20,627 nt of DNA, taken from NCBI GenBank assembly GCA_003427395.1, contig BFEA01000257.1:1529015-1549641 (forward strand), written 5' to 3'. How positions within the stretch are numbered: position 1 is the stretch's first letter; each line of letters starts with the position of its first letter. This DNA comes from Chara braunii. Lineage: Eukaryota > Streptophyta > Charophyceae > Charales > Characeae. Shown here in pieces: positions 15,400 to 20,627 of this stretch. The notes under the pieces are model-generated. The model was not told the origin of the DNA and searched no databases. It was given only the letters and a program-made list of their open reading frames with translations. The translations under genes were made by a program, and so were the position numbers.

Positions 15400-16511
15400 A
15401 TTTTTTTGAACCACTTTATTTCATGGATGCAGTATTGTCCAAAATATCGTATTGGGTGAGAAGGAAGAGGGCATGCTGCCCCCGTGTTGTCTACAGACTC
15501 GAAAGGGTGCAGGGGGACAAGGCGGACACTACAGAATGGGTGGTGGAAACAGGGCATGAGGGCTTGGGACTGCCTTTGACGGGACTGGGGAGGATGGATT
15601 GCCCCAGTAGTGCCAGTTGGAACCTCCCCAGTGTGGAGTCGGTGTCGGTCTGTAAAGGAGGCAGGGGGAGGGAGGAGGTGTTTTTACACTTCTGCCTAGC
15701 CAAGACCAGGAGACAGCTAGTTTTGGACCCTTAGGAATGGTTCCTTCCTCTCCAGAACCATAGTAATAAGAGTATTTCTGCTGCAGCAACTCACAACGAA
15801 AAGGATCGACAGGGTGATCCTCTCAAGGATAGACATCGCTGCTGAGCTAAGAAGTAGGTGGGCAAAGAGGAATTGGATCCCCTTGGCGTTCATTCCGAGA
15901 TGGACGCACCGAAAATGGAAGGAGCAGTGCGCTATCTTGAAGGCTCTGCCGGACCAGAAGCAGGCTGGCCTGCTGTGGCAGGTGGTACCAGTTGGCAGTC
16001 CCCACGACCTAGTGGCTTGCAGGGAGGAGCCGGTATAAGGAGCTATGTGCGGCCCAGGGGTGTGGGCAAGTTGAAATTATCCCGCATCTCTTTGTGCACT
16101 GTCCAGTGGTGGCGGAGTTCTGGAGATGGTGGGAGTTGATTGTAAGGGAGCTCTCCCTGCGGATGGTGACGGGTGACGACGATGCCTCAATCTTATTAGG
16201 GGCATCGATGGTGGTGGGTAGACAGGGTAAGCAGAAGTTTTGTGCGGCTGTGGTAATTCGGGGAGTGGTGCTCTGGACCGTATGGACTATGCGAAATAAA
16301 CGTATCAGGCAAGGTAAGCAGGTCACAATGGTGCTTTAAGGATAGAGTTATGGAAAGTGTGAGAATGGCCTCGCTGGTGGACATGCTAAAACAGAAGAGG
16401 AAGGCGGGGAATGAGGGCTTCAGCAGTTTTCCCTGGAGTTGGATGAGTAGGATCTTAGAGGCTGTTGATTTTAGGCAGTGTACTGCAGAGAGGGCAGGGC
16501 CTGGTAGGTAG
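15400..16511 (+). pseudogene. LINE (non-LTR retrotransposon) 3' end, frameshifted
   Basis: The clearest part encodes RYKELCAAQGCGQVEIIPHL followed by FVHCPVVAEFW at 16031-16123, a CX4CX7HX4C zinc knuckle of the type found at the C terminus of LINE reverse transcriptase ORFs. It continues through VLWTVWTMRNKRIRQGKQ. Upstream, a different frame (to a TAA at 16036-16038) gives a Trp/Arg-rich stretch (LRSRWAKRNWIPLAFIPRW). Downstream, a third frame gives SLVDMLKQKRKAG and FPWSWMSRIL to a TAG at 16509-16511. Three frames mean at least two frameshifts, so the copy is dead. The left limit is uncertain; a Gly-Leu-Gly-Leu motif near 15567 may be the end of the reverse transcriptase region. An A-rich stretch at 17069-17083 could be its tail. 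Confidence 0.75.
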
Positions 16512-17162
16512 ATTTTGCTAGGGGGTAGGAAGGGTGGGGTAGGTTTGTTGTAGTTTGAATTTGGGATCTTCGGAGGGGTCGGGAGGTAGATTTGTGGGGA
16601 GGGGAGTTATGAGGGGGGGGAGGGGAAAGATGGATGAGACTTTCTGAAGAGGAGGAGAGGTGTATGGAATGGTAAGGAGTGGTTTGATGGGAAGGCGGGG
16701 ACCGTTCAAGATGGACATATGAGTTGATTTTTTATGGGAGCGTGGGACAATCTAAGCATAGGAAGCTGGAGGGGGGCCTGCTGACTAGAGCAGAGCCGGG
16801 GGAACCAAGGCCCCTCCTCCCTGCGATAAGCCTTATGTGTGACTGGGTACATAGGTTTGTTTCCCGACCATTAGGCTTACCCCCGGAGAGGAGAGGTGTG
16901 GCAGCCCATGGCTTTGCCTTAGGCCCCCCTGTAAGCGTCTAGAGCAGCAGGGGTTAGTGCTATTACTTGACTTTCTGTTCGTACCATTGGATTCCACTCA
17001 TTGCGAGAGATACTGGACTCGTTTTCCAGCAGGTGCAGCTCCCCACCAATAGACTGGAGCCTGTGTTGGGAAAAATAAAAAAAGAAGCTCCTAAACTTTG
17101 TGAGGGGCCCGTCTAGGTGGTTCGTTGTTTATGCACGTGAATGGCCCAGATTCCAGCCAATC
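16512..17162. other. G/A-rich DNA, possible LINE 3' UTR
   Basis: 16512-16700 is strikingly purine-rich with long G-runs on the plus strand. The remainder is mixed and ends in AAAAATAAAAAAAG at about 17070-17083. No separate gene seen. Confidence 0.4.
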
Positions 17163-17240
17163 ACCAAAATTCAGATGAGCCTGCAACATGGGCCGTTTAT
17201 GTGCAAGGAAGGCACAAATTTTGTGCCCATCTGAATTTTT
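17163..17240. repeat. Short hairpin with palindromic core
   Basis: AAATTCAGATG at about 17167-17177 pairs with CATCTGAATTT at about 17228-17238, and GGCACAAATTTTGTGCC (17210-17226) is a near-perfect palindrome on the right arm. Confidence 0.65.
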
Positions 17241-17272
17241 GCACAAGCGGTTATCGGGTAGCTGAAAATCCA

Positions 17273-17690
17273 TGAAAATTCTGAAGTGAGAGTTTTGGGC
17301 AGTCTGAAAATCATGAATAGTCCTGAAGTGGTAAAAGGTCCGAAGACCCTGAAAACCACCTGTTTAGGCAGGCTGCATCCTGAAGTGGTGAAGGGTGTTC
17401 TAAAGTGGTCAAGTGAGAATTTTGGGCAGTCTGAAAATCCTGAATGGTCCTGAAGTGGTGAAAGGTCCGAAGACCATGAAAACCACCCTTCACCTTGAGG
17501 ATGCAGCCTGCCTAAACAGGTGGTTTTCAGGGTCTACAGGTGGTTTTCAGGGTCTTCGGACCTTTCACCAATTCAGGACCATTCAGGAGGTCCTGAAGTG
17601 GTGAAAGGTCCGAAGACCCTGAAAACCACCTGTTTAGGCAGGCTGCATCTTGAAGTAGTGAAGAGTGTTCTGAAGTGGTGATGAAAAATA
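17273..17690. repeat. Complex direct and inverted repeat cluster (foldback)
   Basis: GGTCCGAAGACCCTGAAAAC, CACCTGTTTAGGCAGGCTGC and CCTGAAGTGGTG occur in direct copies at about 17325-17390, 17450-17490 and 17590-17660. The reverse complement occupies about 17492-17580, including a doubled ACAGGTGGTTTTCAGGGTCT. The region could fold into long hairpins in several registers. Origin not recognised. Confidence 0.85.
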
Positions 17691-18130
17691 CGACTGTTGT
17701 TAACCTTCTCTCAATTTTTGGTGATGCCCTACAATCAGGGCCTTCCTTCGTGCAAATGGTTGAGATTGCGGGTTGATCTGGGAGGCTGCTACTGTTTATG
17801 AGCGAAGCTGCGACTTTATTATTGGCAACCAAATTCTAGACAAAAAATCAAAACGAACATATTATGAATCTTTTTGAGGGCACCCACTTCTGTCGTGTTT
17901 GATGAGCCTTTGTAGTATTCGGTGGTTGGTAATGTGAAGGCGGACGGAACGGATGACCCTCAGGTGTGCACATTTCGCGCAGTGGTGATTTTGTCTGTTC
18001 TCTGGTCGCTTTTCCTTCGTACTGCTAGGCATTCGTTTTACTGGGATGGAACAATATAGGCTTATAAGCCATTTTAGGCTTCTTAATCTGGTTTTTTTTT
18101 TTTTTTTTTTTTTTTATATTAAGAGGAGAA
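17691..18130. other. No recognisable gene; poly(T) run
   Basis: Mixed sequence ending in a run of about 24 T at 18092-18115. No coding evidence. Confidence 0.4.
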
Positions 18131-18300
18131 GTTATTATATGCTGGGAATGGGGCCCAGCGTCCCCGACAAGTGCTGTGGTTGTCGAGCTGAGCCAAGCTC
18201 TTCGGCCAAGCAAAGCTCGGACGACGGTATCGAAAACAGTCCAAAAAAACTCGAAAAAGGGAAAGGCTAAGAAGCACAGACTCCACAACAGTATTCCCAT
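18131..18300 (+). other. Possible coding-like fragment, unidentified
   Basis: A GC-richer stretch follows the poly(T) and an AG. Two overlapping frames give KQSSDDGIENSPKKLEKGKG and VSKTVQKNSKKGKAKKHRL, both Ser/Lys-rich. No family recognised and no splice donor chosen; it may be an exon remnant or chance. Confidence 0.2.
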
Positions 18301-18586
18301 GGAATCGGGCCGTCCATTCATGTTTCTTCTCGTAAATGTTTTGATCCATCAGTTTGAGATCATTTGGCGTGGGTCTATTGAACTGTTTCTTATTTTTTGT
18401 AACCTAATTTAGTAATTTGACTTCATAGTCTTGCAGGTTAATTAGTTTCCTCGCTCTCTTTTTTCGTCCTTCTTTTTTCAGTTTCCGCGCTCTGCTTTTG
18501 CCTAATTGGACAGTCCAACTTCTCAAACCCATTCCTCCGGGTCTACTTCCTAGTTCTCTAATGTCTTTCTGGTCGGTAGCTCCTCG

Positions 18587-19100
18587 TCCATTCTAGGGAG
18601 CATCAGTTCGTCTCCCACTTTGTGGGCAAGTCAAAAAGCTTACATCCCGTACCCACGCCACGCTCCCATTTCTCGATGTATGCGTGTCATCCTTGATTCC
18701 TTGTGCAAGGGCCATGCTGATCTTCTCTGTATCATTCCAATTTGAACGGATGTCCCAAAGGACTGTTTATGTTTCATTTTGTAGTTCATAAACTTGAAAT
18801 TCTGCTATGTTTCTGTATGGTGTCTGTGTACTTTATGAATTTGAGGGCTACTGAGGGCTTGGCTTGGCAAATATCTGTTGCCCAATCTCCAATTTTTTCT
18901 CATTCAACTCCTCCTTTTAGTTGTGTTCTCCATTCCAAGGGAATGCTTTCTAATATTTCCTCTAAATTGTTTATTTAGTTCCTCCTTTTAGTTGTGGTCT
19001 CTATTCCAAGAATTGCTTTCTCTTTTGTTTTTTTTTAATCCAAAAAAACAGAACCTTGCGGTTCTGGCTCTTTTCCATTCTGGGGAGCATCAGTCCGTTT
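18587..19100. repeat. Cluster of short dispersed repeats
   Basis: TCCATTCT.GGGAGCATCAGT recurs at 18587 and 19074. CCTCCTTTTAGTTGTG recurs at 18910 and 18981 (71-bp spacing). CCAAGGGAATGC...TAATATTTCCTC at 18935-18973 recurs at 20465-20503. The U6 pseudogene lies within the cluster. These look like fragments of one or more repeat families. Confidence 0.7.
18668..18763 (-). pseudogene. U6 snRNA pseudogene (near full length)
   Basis: On the minus strand: 5' stem-loop GTCCTTTGGGAC, then ACATCCG, AAATTGGAATGATACAGAGA with the intact ACAGAGA box, AGATCAGCATGGCC (usual U6 has AGATTAGCATGGCC), CACAAGGA, then GATGACACGCA and ATCGAGAAATGG. An 8-nt partial duplication (CAAGGAAT before CAAGGATG) interrupts the central part. 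No T-run terminator follows the 3' end, and I see no convincing plant U6 upstream element or TATA box at the usual distance. A diverged expressed gene cannot be fully excluded, but a retropseudogene is more likely. Confidence 0.85.
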
Positions 19101-19111
19101 CCTATTTGACC

Positions 19112-19190
19112 GGCCTGTGGCTCAGTGGTTAGGGCACCGGTTGGAAATGCGCATTGTGTTCTGAGGTTGCGGGTTCAAAACTCTGCACCG
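19112..19190 (+). mobile_element. tRNA-derived SINE head or tRNA pseudogene
   Basis: A perfect Pol III A box TGGCTCAGTGG (19118-19128) is followed 43 bp later by the B box-like GGTTCAAAACT (19172-19182). A T-arm can form around TTCAAAA with two G-U pairs. There is no matching acceptor stem and no T-run terminator close behind. The sequence continues into unrecognised DNA with a C-run near 19240. Confidence 0.6.
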
Positions 19191-19486
19191 ATGCGCAGGG
19201 ACACCGGCAGGCGTTTACATAATGCACAGCCTTTTGCACCCCCCCCTTGGGCTGACACATGGTTAGGATTACAAACACTGCCTGCGTGCCACCCAAGGGG
19301 TTTAGTGCATGGTTGTTGTATGCTGGGTATAGGCTATGAGAGGTTTGCCTGACGTTCTTGGTCCATGGGGTTGTCCGGGTGATTGTGGGGTTGGGGTTGT
19401 TCAGGTGATTGCGGGGTTCAATACCTGATAAACGAAGAAAGTTTTTTGAAAAATTGGCAATGTCGTAAAGGGTTGTGGGAAATTTG
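19191..19486. other. Possible SINE body, otherwise nothing recognised
   Basis: GGTTGT/GGGGTT-rich stretch with a short internal duplication (GGTGATTG.GGGGTT, near 19379 and 19404). No gene seen. Confidence 0.35.
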
Positions 19487-20330
19487 TCACATACAATTGG
19501 TTACCTTAGGCTCTGCTTTGGGGAGGCCATGGGCTACGGGTGGGATTCGATCGGGGCCTCCACTGGGGGAAGTGTAGGTAGGACAAGACTCCATTGGAGT
19601 ATATCGGTGGGGAATCTGCAGTAGGGGATGTCTTAGGGGTCCCATTGGTAGGAGTGAAGGTGGGATAGGCGCCAGTGGAGGATATCGTTGGGTAACCTGC
19701 CCTAGAGGCTGTCTCAAGGGGTGAACACAATATGATTAGAATAGTCCGGAGTAGGTCTAGTGATGATAGAGGTGGGGGAGTGGATGGTAGCCGTCAACAT
19801 GAGGACGGAAACTAGAGATACTCTGGGGGATATGATGAAATGACTAGAGACCCAGTTGATGGTAGAGGCAAGGGAAGAGGTTGGTGGCCGGGAGCCTGCT
19901 AAGGACAGAAACTGGAGATGCTCTAGGTAAGAACAGCCTCCAATAGGAAAGGGTTCAAGAACATAGAATTCAAGATAATAATCAGAGGGATCTGATGATA
20001 ATAAGGACAGGATCTCTCTAACAAGGGGAAAGAGGGTTCACCTATGGGACTTGTAGTAGAATGTGCACCCCTAGCGCTCAAAGTACCTGTATGACAAGGC
20101 TCATCCGACTATGCTTCAATCAGGGCTAGGGAGGGAGGTGACGTCCCTAGAAAAGGGGGATGATCCTGGGTGGTAAAAACACTCGGGTAGGACCTCGGGA
20201 GTAGGGATGCGCCGGGGACAATAATGATAAGTAAGGGTGGGAGGGAGTCTCATAGGGGGCCTGTGTAGAAAAATCATCTGGATGATCAAATGATCAACTG
20301 CTGAAGGGACTGTCATATCCCTGGTGGCTA
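19487..20330 (-). pseudogene. Proline/tyrosine-rich degenerate coding-like repeats
   Basis: On the minus strand, 19487-19717 reads as a Pro-rich peptide (for example QRYPPLAPIPPSLLPMGP and IPHRYTPMESCPTYTSP) built of two diverged units. They correspond to DNA repeats at about 19587-19642 and 19669-19725. A second pair of diverged DNA units lies at about 19780-19818 and 19885-19925. Further right, 20116-20316 gives another Pro/His-rich frame ending at a stop, and an alternative frame gives DDFSTQAPYETPSHPYLS. The frames are broken by stops and shifts. This could be a decayed disordered region of a cellular or retroelement protein; no family named. Confidence 0.35.
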
Positions 20331-20593
20331 GCCTCTACAACAATGTGGACTTTTTGTAGGGGAAAAAACAAAAGAGGAGATTACAATTGAAACTCGCTCA
20401 TGCTCCTCTCCATTACGGCTGGGAGGCCCTCGTGGATGGCAATGCCACGGCATCGATTACTTCCCCAAGGGAATGCGTTATAATATTTCCTCTCGATTGT
20501 TTTCTAAGTAATGGAATTCTTTCAATTGGTCTCTGATGTCTAAAATAGTAAAACTTGTTTCCATTCTTTTTCTTTTTTTTTCATTCCATAAAG

Positions 20594-20627
20594 TGATCTT
20601 TTTTTTTTTTTTTTTTTTTTTTTTTTA
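20594..20627. repeat. Poly(T) at the window end
   Basis: The window finishes in a run of more than 25 T broken only by the last base. Homopolymers like this often end contigs, and on the minus strand it could be the poly(A) of a retroposed sequence. Confidence 0.8.

Noticed and set aside
19112-19190. Functional tRNA gene
   Set aside because: A and B boxes are present but there is no acceptor stem pairing and no terminator; a SINE head or pseudogene fits better.
15041-20627. Next ITPK exon encoding GVLFKVY
   Set aside because: Looked for acceptor-preceded sequence coding this block and found none, so it probably lies outside the window.

Overview
The window looks like nuclear DNA of a green plant or streptophyte alga. 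It carries plant-type GT-AG introns, a plant-type inositol phosphate kinase split into small exons by kilobase-scale introns, U6 snRNA-like sequences, LINE and tRNA-derived SINE remnants, and many microsatellites. The intron sizes and the style of assembly would fit a charophyte such as Chara, but the species is an inference. No prokaryotic operon, phage or CRISPR array is present.

The one gene I recognise is a partial inositol-tetrakisphosphate 1-kinase (ITPK, ATP-grasp fold) on the plus strand. Five exons were found by homology and splice signals: 4391-4472, 5589-5621 (a 33-nt microexon), 10812-10932, 12934-13026 and 14921-15040. Their phases are compatible and they join into 149 complete codons plus flanking partial codons. 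I could not find the first exon(s) or the exons after 15040. The gene is therefore open at both ends, with at least 5.5 kb of intron to the right.

Region by region: 1-980 is AT-rich with a direct repeat, a GC-rich palindromic block and a foldback. 1036-2411 looks like a retroposed insertion flanked by 16-bp direct repeats, containing a U6-like segment, an 88-bp tandem duplication, an unidentified reading frame and an AATA-rich tail. 2451-2640, 4648-4917 and 9847-10045 are three copies of one dispersed repeat family. Two of these carry the layout of a hammerhead self-cleaving ribozyme, which makes this the most interesting undescribed candidate here. 3744-3781 is a perfect Nextera mate-pair junction sequence, a laboratory artefact that calls the continuity of the assembly at this point into question. 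The long introns hold a 105-bp TA-flanked MITE with a neighbouring empty-site paralogue, a SINE head, a 317-bp tandem duplication, decayed copies of kinase exon ends, and microsatellites. 15060-20627 holds a broken LINE 3' end, purine-rich DNA, a complex foldback, a U6 pseudogene, another SINE head, degenerate tandem repeats and a terminal poly(T).

The only functional cellular gene with good support is ITPK; nearly everything else is repeat-derived intron or intergenic material.
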